Shown: piece after piece, positions 1-9,995 of the stretch
Numbering within the stretch: the first letter of the stretch is position 1
How the letters are laid out: each line of letters starts with the position of its first letter
From: Perca fluviatilis
Taxonomy: Eukaryota > Chordata > Actinopteri > Perciformes > Percidae
DNA length: 64,000 nucleotides
Direction of reading: 5' to 3'
Assembly: GCF_010015445.1 (NCBI RefSeq)
Contig: NC_053126.1
Coordinates: 9,392,249 to 9,456,248 of the forward strand
Made by a program: the position numbers and the translations under genes
Notes under the pieces: model-generated
Told to the model about the DNA's origin: nothing
Seen by the model: only the letters and a program-made list of their open reading frames with translations
Database searches by the model: none

Positions 1-259
1 TAGGTTTATGTAATGTCAGGTTTGTCCAATGCAATGTAAAAATTATGGACTAATGTAATATGTATAATATAAATTGGTTTCAGTTCATGTAGTAGGTAAA
101 TCACCTAAAAAAAATCAAAATTCAGAGCACACAATTCCAATTTTTAAGAAAATCCAGCTGCATTTCTACATAATCACTTAAATAAGGTAAATTAATGTGA
201 AATCATTTCTAAAAGTGTAACTCCGTCTGTCTTGTTGGAGTACAGACAATGATGTATCA
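1..259. repeat. Duplicated VH-module flank
   Basis: No gene is seen here. The stretch is homologous to 38340-38660 and about 55350-55655, the outer flank of a repeated module made of a hAT-derived fragment, a family IV VH relic and a family I VH. Homology stops at 259 where a transposon begins and resumes at 1760. Confidence 0.6.
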
Positions 260-510
260 ATAGCTAAGTTTCCATCCACTTGTCAATCGAATTATCTGAA
301 GTTTGGTAAAATTTAAAAAAATCTGTAAAACGTCAGCATACGCATGTTTCGCGTTTTCGGTTAAATTGGTATATCGAATTGATTTGAGATTTTGATTTTA
401 AGGTGTTTCCATTCATTTTCGCACTGAATCGCACAATATTCAAGCAAACATTTGCGAACAAAGTTTTGCTAGACAAAAGTAGTTGTTGTTAATATTAGAA
501 GCCAAGGAAG

Positions 511-833
511 CTACGATGGGCCTTTAGCCAAGGAGCTGATCCAGCTCATGAAAAAAAGGTGGAACTTGCCTTTTATTTTCACTCTGGCACTGCTGCGAGA
601 CAACTCTCTTCTGTTGAGACAGTATCGCTGTTTGAGCGACTTCCATTTACTCCGGTGGACGTCCCACGGCTTGTCGTAACCTTTGTTGGCCATTTCCTTC
701 GCGAGTTCCTGATAAATTATGGTATTTCTTAGATTTCTGCTATCTAAAATAGCCGATATATTTCACTCATAAATTAAATTCAAAAAGTCTCTTGTCTCCT
801 CGTTCGTCCACTTATATCTGTCTTTGTTGACAC
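511..833 (-). pseudogene. Myb/SANT-like DNA-binding domain relic of a transposon
   Basis: The minus-strand reading contains WTNEETRDFLNLIYE, then a TGA stop, then a continuation with ELAKEMANKGYDKPW and a basic W-K-S-L-K-Q-R-Y segment. The spaced tryptophans and the W-T-x-E-E-T opening are typical of Myb/SANT-like (trihelix, MSANTD-type) domains carried by Harbinger elements. The stop falls in the first helix and the 5' end is cut off at 834 by the nested element, so the gene is dead. Its ancestral role would have been binding transposon DNA; nothing suggests a role in the immunoglobulin locus. Confidence 0.55.
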
Positions 834-1500
834 CATTGACATATATAAACTGGACCAACAGATCCCGTTGCTCTGGACGGAGACCAGTGAAGGATATTAG
901 AAGCACTTTTCCGGTGAGTGCTGAGCTTTACTGCGCAGCCTCCAACTGAGAGAGACAACGTAAATGTGACGCGAGCAACCTGTCTGAAAGTTGTAAGTCT
1001 TCTGGTAGCTGTGCCAAGAGAAATCTCAATCATTCCCAATCTTACAGAGACGGAGAGCGTAGGTATATGTAAGGAGATAACATGGGCACATGCTAATTAT
1101 TGCTAACTAAAATGCTAGTTAACATTAGTAATTAAACTTAAACAGCTCATGTAAGTCGAAACTGCCTGCAAGCTTCTCCTGTACTATACGGTAATTCCTC
1201 TACTATGCGACAGTAAGTCGCTTGGTTATGACACAATCGTTAGCCTATTTTTACAAAAACATCTGGTACGGAGCCATAACGTGAGGTACAAGGTAATGGA
1301 GCATTTTATACATTGTCATTTTTCTTTAGAAATAAACAATGGACAAATAGAGTCTTTAAATGATTCAGATGTAAAGTTCGCTTTTAAAGTGACGTCAAAA
1401 TGAATGGCAGTGAATGGAATGCTAACGGGAGGTGATCGCTTTGTAGCATCAAAATGGCGCCATAGGAGGTTCGAGTTCTGAAGTGAAGCTCACCCCCTTG
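834..1500. mobile_element. Non-autonomous hAT-like element, copy 1
   Basis: The element is flanked by a perfect 8-base target-site duplication GTTGACAC (826-833 and 1501-1508). Its ends read CATTGACATATA at the left and CACCCCCTTG at the right. A second copy in the opposite orientation lies at 19911-20583 and is also flanked by an 8-base duplication. An 8-base duplication is characteristic of hAT transposons. No transposase is visible; a short shared open frame (MGMIEISLGTATRRL) occurs in both copies, but I see no domain in it. Confidence 0.75.
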
Positions 1501-1782
1501 GTTGACACCCGCCATATGTGCAAACAGAGCGGAAATAATGGGCGGAAATAAACTAAAACTTCTTCTTCGTTTTATGGCGGGTTGCAACCATAAAATGACC
1601 TAAAACTTAGTAGGAATTCAATATTTATTCTGCAAATAACGTTTCCATCAGCGAACGCGATATTCATGAAATTCAATCGAATTTTACTGTTTCCATAAGG
1701 CATTTTTCATTCTATATCACTTAATTTCAGATAAAAACGTGTGGATGGAAACATAGCTTGTGATTGAAAAATCCAAATATTT

Positions 1783-2095
1783 AAACTACGGCTGTCAAAA
1801 TGAACGCCATAGTAAAGAGTTAACGCAAACGCTTTTAACACCACTAGTTGTTGTTGATGTAGGATTAATATACGCACGTTTTGTGATTTTGGCCTCGGGA
1901 CGCTCTTCAGTTTTGGGAAACCAGGAAGAGATGTACAGTAATGTTGTGGGTGGCTAGCAGAAACAAGCCTTGAGCAGAAATGGATAAAGAAAAGAGTTTT
2001 GATTGGCAAGTTCAGTTTGAAAGCCCTTCCAGATGCTTCTCTTGACAAGACTAGGGGTAGTGGTGGAATTGTGGAAATTGGTTCTCTGACAGACA
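1783..2095. repeat. Old hAT-like fragment, module copy 1
   Basis: This stretch begins with a GGGCTGTCAAAATTAAC-like motif, typical of fish hAT-derived repeats. It contains a short reading frame starting MDKEKSFEWQVQFQSPS that soon stops. Copies occur at 38685-39005, 55682-55990 and 62707-63015, always next to a family IV VH relic. It was therefore present before the modules were duplicated. Confidence 0.5.
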
Positions 2096-2312
2096 CATTT
2101 TAGATTTTTAACGTAAAGAAATAAAGATGTTATGAAAGAGAAACTGACTTTTGAGAATTAATTTATACTGTACTGTAGATTAATCACCATTTAAAAAAAA
2201 AATCTAAAGACTGTTTCATCCTTTAGTGTAAGAGTGAGCAGGTGTTGAAACCATTAGTGGTCTGAGGGCTCCTCCTCTGGTGGCTTCATGTTACAAGTGT
2301 TCAGGCTCTGAG

Positions 2313-2480
2313 GGGTTTTGTTCAGGTCTACTGATGAGTCACTGGGAGAGTCTTAAGTCGATACTGAACTTGTTCTTCAGTGAATCTTTGTAGTTTGGTG
2401 GATGCAACACCACCATGTACAATCACTCCAGTCCTTTCCCTGCATGCTGTCTGATCCAAGCTGTGTAGTAGCTGCTACCT
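2313..2480 (-). pseudogene. Family IV VH relic 1
   Basis: The relic keeps the 3' flank and a nonamer-like site, part of FR3 (KDSLKNKFS), CDR2 and FR2 (AWIRQHAGKGLE). Most of FR3 with the second cysteine, the heptamer and all of FR1 are missing. A base missing after LE shifts the frame. The same lesions recur at 39223, 49349 and 56207, so this is a duplicated dead segment. Confidence 0.8.
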
Positions 2481-2482
2481 GC

Positions 2483-3136
2483 ATTTCTTTTTTCATATAT
2501 TTGCTTACTGACTGTATTTAGTGCAATCATAAATACATTGACAGCAGCCAGAATCATGTGAATAGTAATATATTTTGCAGCTTTTAATAAAAGACTTTTA
2601 ATGGTTTCAGTGTTTGCAAATGTTTAAAGAAACTGAAGCCTTTTAGAGGAAAACAGCTGCTCAGGAACTGAAACGTGACAAAATGAAAAAAAACTAAATC
2701 CTTTAACAAGGATGAAAACTATTGTAGTTCATCCGTTTACAAGTTACTCTTCTGTAATAAACAACATATTTTACCTTCATATGTGTGTGGTTATGTCAGA
2801 AATAAAATCATATATCAAATATCATGCAGCATGATTTTTACTTGTTTTTGTTCAGAATTCTTAAAAGCCAGTCGTACAACAATCATACTCAAATGTCTGT
2901 GTTGTCTCATTTTGAATGAAATGAGACCTGAGGATTTGTTGTGTTTTTGTTTGTTTAATGTTGAGTAATAATATTTCTCAGGAAACCAGGATGTTATATG
3001 ATGAAGAGAACAATTATATCTAATGTAAAATGTAGTAGTAATATTACAAATATAATGTATAAAATATATTATATAAATATTACATTCATATATCATCTTC
3101 ATTATTTGGCTTAATCAGCACAGTAAGACTATTGTA
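2483..3136. other. Module flank without gene
   Basis: The sequence is AT-rich spacer between relic 1 and VH1, homologous to 39400-40260, 57000-57600 and the last 400 bases of the window. I see no gene. Confidence 0.6.
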
Positions 3137-3175
3137 GGATTTTGTACAGCTGCTCAACCAACTCCAGTCACTGTG

Positions 3176-3653
3176 GGTGTCGAGCACAATAATAAACAGC
3201 AGAATCTTCAGTCTTCAGACTGTTCATCTGCAGATACAGCTGCTCTCTGCTGTCGTCTCTGGAGATGGTAAACCGGCCTTGGACTGACTGAGAGTAGTAT
3301 TTGCTACTACCACCACCATCAATAGCAATCCACTCCAGTCCTTTTCCAGGAGCCTGTCTGATCCAGGCCATCCAGTAGCTACTGAATGACAATCCAGATG
3401 TTGTACAGGTCAATCTGTGGGATTCTCCAGGTCTTTTAATCGCTGGTTCAGATTCTGTCAGAGTCTGACCATCAACACCTGTCAAACCAAAAACGATAAG
3501 CATGTCATGCATTACCTTGGTACAAAGATCAGAGAAAATCTTCATGTGAAATATGTCAGTAATACAAATGGGAATGTCAAATCAAGATCAGTGAAAATCT
3601 TCACCTGCCCAGCAGAGAGTTAAAAGCAGCAGTCCTGTCCTATAGTCCATCAT
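3176..3653 (-). CDS. IGHV: VH1, family I heavy-chain V segment, apparently functional
   Basis: This segment would supply the variable domain of an antibody heavy chain after joining to D and J. Leader exon 3605-3653 reads [16 protein letters not shown] and ends at a GT donor. The intron is 3479-3604 and the V exon 3176-3478 has an AG acceptor. The V exon carries both disulfide cysteines (HRLTCT, YYCAR), the FR2 tryptophan ([14 protein letters not shown]) and no stop. The RSS is CACAGTG (3169-3175), a 23-base spacer and ACAAAATCC (3137-3145). Upstream, an octamer-like ATGCAAAA sits at 3725-3732, about 70 bases before the start codon. Two adjacent ATGs could both serve as the start; the outer one is used here. 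Confidence 0.92.
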
Positions 3654-3732
3654 GTTAAACTGTGTGTCCACTGTTCTCTGTCCTCCTCTCTGCACTCAGA
3701 TAAGTAGAGGTGAAGATATCTGAGTTTTGCAT

Positions 3733-4319
3733 CGACTCCTCCTCACAGGGAGGAAACATCTGGACTGGAGATATTTAATGAAAGTGGGAAATGAATGTGC
3801 AAGAGTCTTATTTTTTTTTTAATTTTTTTAGCAAAAAAAACAAAACAAACACAAATATTTTATTAAAAAAAAAATTACTTTTTTTTTATCCAGGTTTATT
3901 CAAATTTGATAAATTATCTTTAATCTTGGTATCAAGGCTCTGTTTCTCATTGGTCTCTGTGAGCAGAATGGGCAGCACATGAGAGCATTCACAATAATAT
4001 AAATAATCAGTTTCATTCTGATCACCAACATCTAGTATCATTTATGACAACTGCTTTGTATTGATCTCACTGTGTCATACTATTATACCATTCATGGTTA
4101 GTACTTATGAATAAGACTTTCGCATTTTAGATAATGGTTTGACAATTAAAAGAACTATATCTATTACTGTAGAGGATGTAACATTATAAAAATAAATATG
4201 TACTCGTGAATTTAAAATAAATAGACGTTTTATGTGGATATATCAAAGTGCTTTTCAGGCAGTGAGAAAACTCAGATGTCATTACAGTAAGATCACATTG
4301 CTGTTTGTTGTCTGTGGAG
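3733..4319. other. VH1 upstream to VH2 downstream flank
   Basis: Poly-T and AT-rich spacer. From about 3900 it is homologous to the 3' flanks of VH17, VH20 and VH24 (35480-35890, 40980-41390 and 47960-48350). No gene is visible. Confidence 0.55.
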
Positions 4320-4358
4320 GTTTTTTGTGCAGCTGCTCCACTGTCTTCAGTCACTGTG

Positions 4359-5231
4359 TCTCTTCGAGCACAGAAGTAAACAGCAGAATCTGCTGCTGTC
4401 AGGCTCTGGACCTCGAGGTACTGAGTGCTGCTGGGAACATCTTCAGTCATGATGAAACGGCTTTGAAAGGAGCTGCCATAGCTAGCAGAGTTTGAACCTG
4501 TGTTCATCCTCCCAATCCACTCCAGAGCTTCTCCTGGTCTCTGTCTTATCCAGTGAATATAGTAGCTTGTCATGCTATAACCAGATATGATACATGACAT
4601 CTTCACTGTCTCTCCAGGTCTTTTCACCTCAGAGGGAGACTGGTCCAGTTTGATCTCACTCCAAACTCCTGTAAGGAAAGAAATTGTGATAATCATCCAT
4701 CACCAGAGATGGCAAAAGTACTCACTTCCCGTACTTAAGTAGAAGTACAGATACTTGTGTTAAAAAATACTAAAAAGTACTGATTTAACTTCTTTACTTA
4801 AGAAAAAGTAACAAAGTACAGGCTTTGAAATGTACTTAAAGTATAAAAGTAAAAGTAGCCTTGCGAATGACAACCACTTTTTATGCAAAGCTACCTGGAC
4901 CACACACGTTACTAGAGTGCAAGATGAGAAACTTCAGTGGACATAAAAACCAGGCTCTTTATATGCTATTGTCTACATTTTAATTGGATGTCTGCCAAAC
5001 ATCACATATATGATTATTGTGACAGAGACTGGGACTCCAGCTTAATAAGATTCTGACTGAGTAGCAAGATATGAATTCAATTGTGATTCTGTGAGAATTC
5101 ACAGATCCAGTTTCTCTTTTTTAATCGTCCCCTTAACATTTAAAGGAATCTACATGTATGTGTGTGTGCTCAAATATAGAAAGAAAATAAAGGATACAAT
5201 TACCTTACCATAAAAAGTAACTACAAAGAAT
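4359..5231 (-). pseudogene. IGHV: VH2, family II V segment with intact V exon but no leader start
   Basis: V exon 4359-4668 is open, from [15 protein letters not shown] through [16 protein letters not shown] to VYFCAR, with a correct AG acceptor. The RSS is CACAGTG (4352-4358), a 23-base spacer and ACAAAAAAC (4320-4328). The leader is damaged. Compared with VH12 and VH14 only its 3' part (5209 to about 5231, with GT donor) remains, and the expected start region is replaced by unrelated sequence; reading upstream in frame meets TAA before any ATG. A repeat of about 500 bases also expands the leader intron. The octamer ATGCAAAC (5274-5281) survives. I judge it a pseudogene. Confidence 0.8.
4704..5195. 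repeat. Repeat inserted in the VH2 leader intron
   Basis: VH12, VH14 and VH24 lack this block at the same intron position. Its left part is a run of AAGTAC/GTACTT motifs of a kind common in fish interspersed repeats. I could not define termini or a target-site duplication. Confidence 0.5.
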
Positions 5232-5662
5232 ATACTCTTGAGCTGTTGATGGTGTGATTATAAGGAAGGAAGAGTTTGCATGGACCTCCCTCTTCAGGTT
5301 TAAAAAGGGAACGCGGAAAGCAGATGCATTTTTACATCAGTAGTTTTCTACAAGAGCAGGGAAGCTAAAAAATACCAAATACCTGTCAACTATTTCTGCT
5401 ATGAAATACAGTAGTTTGATGCTACAGGGGCAGACAAGATGTATTTTTCTGACAGTATATTGAACTGAGAAATATTTCTTATATATTTACTGTTTAAAGG
5501 AGAATTCAGGTCGATTTCAACATGTAGCTATATGTTGTTTCTAAATTTTGAGTGCTGTCAGTAGCAAGAAAAACAAAAACAATTGCTGTTGCCTACACCG
5601 TGTTATCCTCCTGCTAGCGTTAGCACCCAGCAGGCTGAAACCGGGCCCGTTTCAAACATTAT

Positions 5663-5900
5663 TTTACAGCCCGGTCTCATGGCAGTTCGTGTAAATGTGA
5701 CGTTATTTTAATCTATTGATACGTGTTCACGGAGACGTTTTTGTCAGTTTTTATGTGGCGGACAACACGAAAATGTGAAGTAATCTATTTCAATGGGAAG
5801 CATATTTCGTGGCCACCGCACGAAAATGTTAGGGACTAATATAAAAAGCCGAAAATCCAAGTAGGGAGGTTGGTCGGGGTGGTGGATGGGTCAAACAACA
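5663..5900 (+). repeat. Interspersed repeat shared with the window's right end
   Basis: It is homologous, in inverted orientation, to 63358-63592. Shared landmarks include the ATCTATTGAT block, the GGGAAGCATAT block and the GGTGGTGGATGGGT block. It belongs to a dispersed fish repeat lying inside the TTAA-flanked element. Confidence 0.6.
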
Positions 5901-6125
5901 CAGGACTTTCACCCGGGCGAGCGGGGATCGCGTCCTGCGTGTTGCGCTTTGTTTCCCGGGGATGGTGTCCCTGCGTGTGGCGTTTTGTTTCCCGGGTGTG
6001 GCGTTTTGTCCCGCGTGTTACTGTGGCGCGTCTCCCGGCGTTTAAGGCGCCCTTTCCCCGTAAGGTTTTTCCTAAACCCAACCTCCGCCAACCCGTTATT
6101 GTGGCGCGTCGCCAGCGTTGTTCAA
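5880..6125. repeat. GC-rich minisatellite-like stretch
   Basis: Imperfect tandem copies of a GTGGCGTTTTGTTTCCCGGG-like motif form the only strongly GC- and CpG-rich stretch nearby. Short open frames here arise from the composition; I see no gene. Confidence 0.5.
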
Positions 6126-6947
6126 AATGTCATTACAAGTGCACACAGTGAATCTGACTGCAGTAGATTTAAAAGAAATGCATAAAATGTGTGCTAATTC
6201 AGCTCTGTTTAGTTCCGGTGTTGAGAGGCAAGAGGAGTGCTTCGGGACCGTCTACAAAGTACAACAACGAAAAGAGATACAAAAATATGTATTAATTTAA
6301 AGATTAAATAAGGTAGTGTCTCCAAACTTAACTCAATTATAACTTGTCTCCTGCTAGTTGTACTACAGCTCTTACTTTAAAAAAATAAGCATATGCCTAT
6401 TTTTGAAAATATTTTTGTATCTCTTCTCTGTGTTGTACTTTGTGGACGGTCCCGGAGCACCCGTCTTGCCGTCTCAACACCAGAACTAAACAGAGATACA
6501 AAAACAACAGAGCTACGTGTTGAAATCGACCGGAATTCTCCTTTAAGTGGAAAGCAAAATGAGCAGATGACACAATATTTTTCATGGCCAAATTACAAAA
6601 ATGTTATTTGCATACATAAACTGCATATTTGAATAGGTATGTTTATATTACTTTTTTAAATGTTATTGCCTGATCCAGCTCTTTGTATGTAACAGGAAAT
6701 CATTTTTTTTCTTGTCTTGTCATCTCAAAACATCTAAATACAATTACACAGATACAAAACATCACGTCCTTGTAGTGACAAATTTTTCAAATACATTTAA
6801 TCATAGACAATTTATCAGGGAGTAACTGTCCACATAGACTCTGCTGGATAATTTATTTGTTTACACTAATTTTACAAAGTGTGTGTGGTTGAGTCTTGCT
6901 GGTTACTGGGTATTTGTGCAGGTCTGTTGGTGGTTTGTATCACTGTG

Positions 6948-7257
6948 GGGTAACGTACACAGTAATACACAGCTGTGTCCTCAGGCTGCACATTCTGTCC
7001 TTTTAGAGTCACTGTTAGAGCAGAAGTGTCTCTGCTGTAGCTGAACTTGTTCTTCAGAGCATTATTTTGGTAAAAGTCTCCTCCACCCCACTGATGGGAA
7101 ATCCAGTCCATTGGTTTTCCTTCACTCTGTCTGATCCAACTTGTTGCATAGCTGTTATCAGTCAAAGAATAACCAGAGACCTGACAGCTGATGGTCAGAG
7201 ACTGTCCAGGCTGCACAACCATTGAGTCTGTCTGGATGAGATCAATACTGTTCACAC
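6948..7257 (-). pseudogene. IGHV: VH3, family III V exon lacking its leader exon
   Basis: The V exon is fully open: [55 protein letters not shown]. The acceptor is intact. The RSS is CACAGTG (6941-6947), a 23-base spacer and ACAAATACC (6909-6917). Compared with VH9 and VH21, a deletion of roughly 140 bases joins the intron just after the acceptor to sequence upstream of the start codon, so the whole leader exon is gone. An octamer-like ATGTAAAT remains at 7354-7361. Without a leader the product could not be secreted. Confidence 0.85.
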
Positions 7258-7753
7258 CTGTGGAAACATAAATCACTGAACTGATGTGAGCTCTTCTGTC
7301 TCTCACTGACACACACGCTTCTCTTCTTTATGAGGCAACACACAAGGAGGCTGATTTACATACTGGTGATAGTAAATCAGCTGACAAAAGTATATTTGAA
7401 TATATCAAAATGAAGATGAAATGTTCAGTTCTTCATCTCACACAAAGAAAATGTGGAACTTGAATCTCTGACAAATACGTGTTAGTTAATGAAAATAAAA
7501 AACTGTGTAGTTTGACTAATAGATACATATTATGATGTATCATTGATTGTAATTTCAAAGTATTTAAATTGATGAAAGCAGTGGCTGTTGAATTAAGAAC
7601 CACTTGTGTTGTGTCTGTTTCTCTCTTTACTGTAACAGTGAGCTGGTGTTGAAACCATTAGTGGTCTGAGGGCTCCTCCTTTGGTGGCTTCATGTTAGTG
7701 TTCAGGCTCTGAGGGTTTTTTGTTCATGTCTACTGATGGTTTGTGTTACTGTG

Positions 7754-8180
7754 GCTCTCCTGGCACAGTAATACACAGCAGTGTCTTCAGGCTGCACATT
7801 CTGTCCATTTAGAGTGACTGTGTTGCTGGAAGTCTCTAAGTCGATACTGAACTTGTTCTTCAGGGAATCTTTGTAGTATGAAGCTCCAGTGCTTTTCATT
7901 CCAATCCACTCCAGTCCTTTCCCTGCAGGCTGTCTGATCCAAGCTGTGTAGTAGCTGCTGAGAGAATAAGAGACCTGACAGGTGATGGTCAGACGTTGAC
8001 CTGGCTGCACAGTCACAGAGGCTGGTTGGGTCAACTGTTCACACTTCACACCTGTTAAAAAAGAAAATGTTTTGTAACAAAGTTTCAAGTTATAATGTAA
8101 AAGAAAAACTGTTGACTTTAACAAATCCAGTGATACTCACATCCAGCTGCCAACAGCAGCAGCAGAGCTCCAGAGAACAT
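7754..8180 (-). CDS. IGHV: VH4, family IV heavy-chain V segment, apparently functional
   Basis: Leader exon 8141-8180 reads MFSGALLLLLAAG with a GTGAGT donor. V exon 7754-8051 opens GVKCEQLTQPASVTVQPG and contains CQVSYSLSSYY, AWIRQPAGKGLEWIG, KDSLKNKFS and [10 protein letters not shown], with no stop. The RSS is CACAGTA (7747-7753), a 23-base spacer and ACAAAAAAC (7715-7723); the final A of the heptamer is shared by the family. The octamer variant ATGCAAAC lies at 8267-8274 and a TATAAAAA box near 8234-8242, both in the expected order for a V promoter. CDR1 is one residue shorter than in family III. Confidence 0.9.
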
Positions 8181-8274
8181 GGTTTATGTTGAAACTGACG
8201 TGCTGTGAACTCCACTGACAGCCTGATGTGATGTTTTTATAGCTGATAAACAAGGAAGGTCACTGAGTTTGCAT

Positions 8275-8880
8275 AAAATCAAACATATGAAGCATCAATG
8301 TTGGTCTAACTGGAGTCAATAGAAGAGTTTCTTCAGTGTTATTATATCTGCAGAGTGAAAATATACGTTTCATTTTTTATTGCATTAAACTGTCAATATT
8401 GTCTCCACTTATTTTCTAGACTTTCATTTCTGTTAAGACACAACAATAATTCCTTAATGGCTATATTATTATTTTATCTTCAAACATTAATAGTCTTTTT
8501 TATATAAATTAGTTATCTCCATACACGATACAAGTAAATTAACTCTAAACAATAACGTTAAATGCTGCCATCACTCATCTCCACTTTCAGCTGTTTTCTC
8601 TTAGAAATAATTTTAATGAAATTACAGTATGTGATGGAAAGATTGACGTATTCTTATTTACCTATTGATTTTATTACAGAGCAATATGAATCATTTTAGA
8701 GTTTGAGTATCAGCCAGTTAAGATCAATGAGAACAGCAGATCTGAGTTTCTCCTTTTAGTAACAGAGGAGAGATAAACTAGACACTGACTGTCCTCTAGT
8801 GATTTTATAAAAGAAACAGAAACATTATTTTTCATTCTCATAGACTCCACATCATATCATTTACAGACATAATTGTGTCT
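8275..8880. other. Family IV upstream flank
   Basis: AT-rich spacer homologous to 22615-23250 and, in part, to 36480-36720 and 43440-43830. It ends at the TCT target site of the element starting at 8881. No gene. Confidence 0.6.
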
Positions 8881-8938
8881 TTGTCACGACACACGAGGAT
8901 TGAACCCAGAAGCAGACCAGGACAAGGTAGGTAGATTA

Positions 8939-9955
8939 CAGTTTTTTCCAACTGCTTACACACGTCTCCTTTTTTCAAAACTCTACACACAATTCCTATA
9001 AGTGCACACACAAAATTCTAAATGCCTCACATCTCCTTCAAAATGAAACACTGCATTCAAAATACCATAAACACATCTCAAAATGAAGTATTTGCATCAA
9101 ATGGCAAACACTTTTTTCATAATAGTACATTTTTGGATATACCATGTACACACTGTTGTTCTAAATCTAAAGCTCTTTTGTCTTTCATAGACTTATATCT
9201 ACATTTACAATGCTCTAGAGAGAAAGTAATCTGCTGAGAGTGGTTGAAAAGTGCACCTGTAAAAAACAATGTAATGTTACAGTACAGTTTTTTCCAACTG
9301 CTTACACACAAAATCTTTTCATGTCACACGATTTTTGAAACCTCTCACTCAAAGTGCAAAACTACACAGCAAATCTCCAAAACCATAAGCTATTTCTCAG
9401 CCTTTCACTCAGCTTTCAATTGCATAAAACACTTTTTTCAAAACATTACACACAATTCTCTACCTAAGACACAGAAATCTAACAGGAAGTGACTTGCTAT
9501 CCATTTCTAAACACAACCAATCAAAATGCTACACTTATTTACCAGGGCACACACACACACTTCTCACATTTGCAAACACATTATGTCATAACTGAACACT
9601 AACCAATCATTGCTTTAGTATAGGCCTATACATAGTTCAAAGGCCAGATTACCTGTTTTGAACAATGGATGCCAACAATAGACAGAGAGCAAGGGGAGTA
9701 GGAGGAAGAGACAGGGGATAACAACGAGGAGGAGGAGGAGGAGGGAAGAAGAGTAAGAAGGAGAGCCATCTCTGATGATATCAGGGAGAGAAGCCCATCT
9801 TGAGTAGCTTTATAGTGGCGTCCATACTGCATGCAACTATCTAATGACTATTTCAGCATTACAAATCAATCAGATTTTGTTTTGCACAAAGTGCATACAA
9901 TTCTGTCCCCCCCACACCGCCCCGACAACACAAGCAGGGACAAACACTCACAACA

Positions 9956-9995
<40 letters not shown>

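Larger units (their letters stand above)
260..1759. mobile_element. PIF/Harbinger-like element, interrupted by a hAT-like element
   Basis: The ends form an inverted repeat: TAGCTAAGTTTCCATCCAC at the left (261-279) and, read on the minus strand, AGCTATGTTTCCATCCAC at the right (near 1741-1758). The other module copies (near 38660, 55660 and 62680) read straight through this point, so they act as empty sites. A Myb/SANT-like domain relic inside (511-833) suggests the PIF/Harbinger superfamily, whose members encode such an accessory protein. A second transposon sits inside at 834-1500. I could not identify a clean target-site duplication, so the superfamily call is an inference. Confidence 0.6.
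5498..6542. mobile_element. TTAA-flanked MITE with 32-base inverted repeats
   Basis: Terminal inverted repeats of 32 bases (5498-5529 and 6511-6542) begin AGGAGAATTC and differ at two positions. Each end is flanked by TTAA (5494-5497 and 6543-6546), the target duplication typical of piggyBac-type elements. There is no transposase. The interior holds a separate repeat (5663-5900) and a GC-rich stretch (5880-6125). Confidence 0.65.

Noticed and set aside
4184..4696. A long open frame beginning [10 protein letters not shown] across VH2 (also 48316-48729)
   Set aside because: The start lies in the leader intron and reads through the acceptor. The true product begins in a separate leader exon, as shown by VH12 and VH14.
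5836..6185. Overlapping open frames in the GC-rich stretch
   Set aside because: They follow from low stop-codon frequency in GC-rich tandem repeats, occur on both strands and show no domain.
8894..8912. A tRNA-like B-box resemblance (GGATTGAACCC)
   Set aside because: There is no A box, no cloverleaf and no acceptor stem; it is part of the transposon at 8881-11746.
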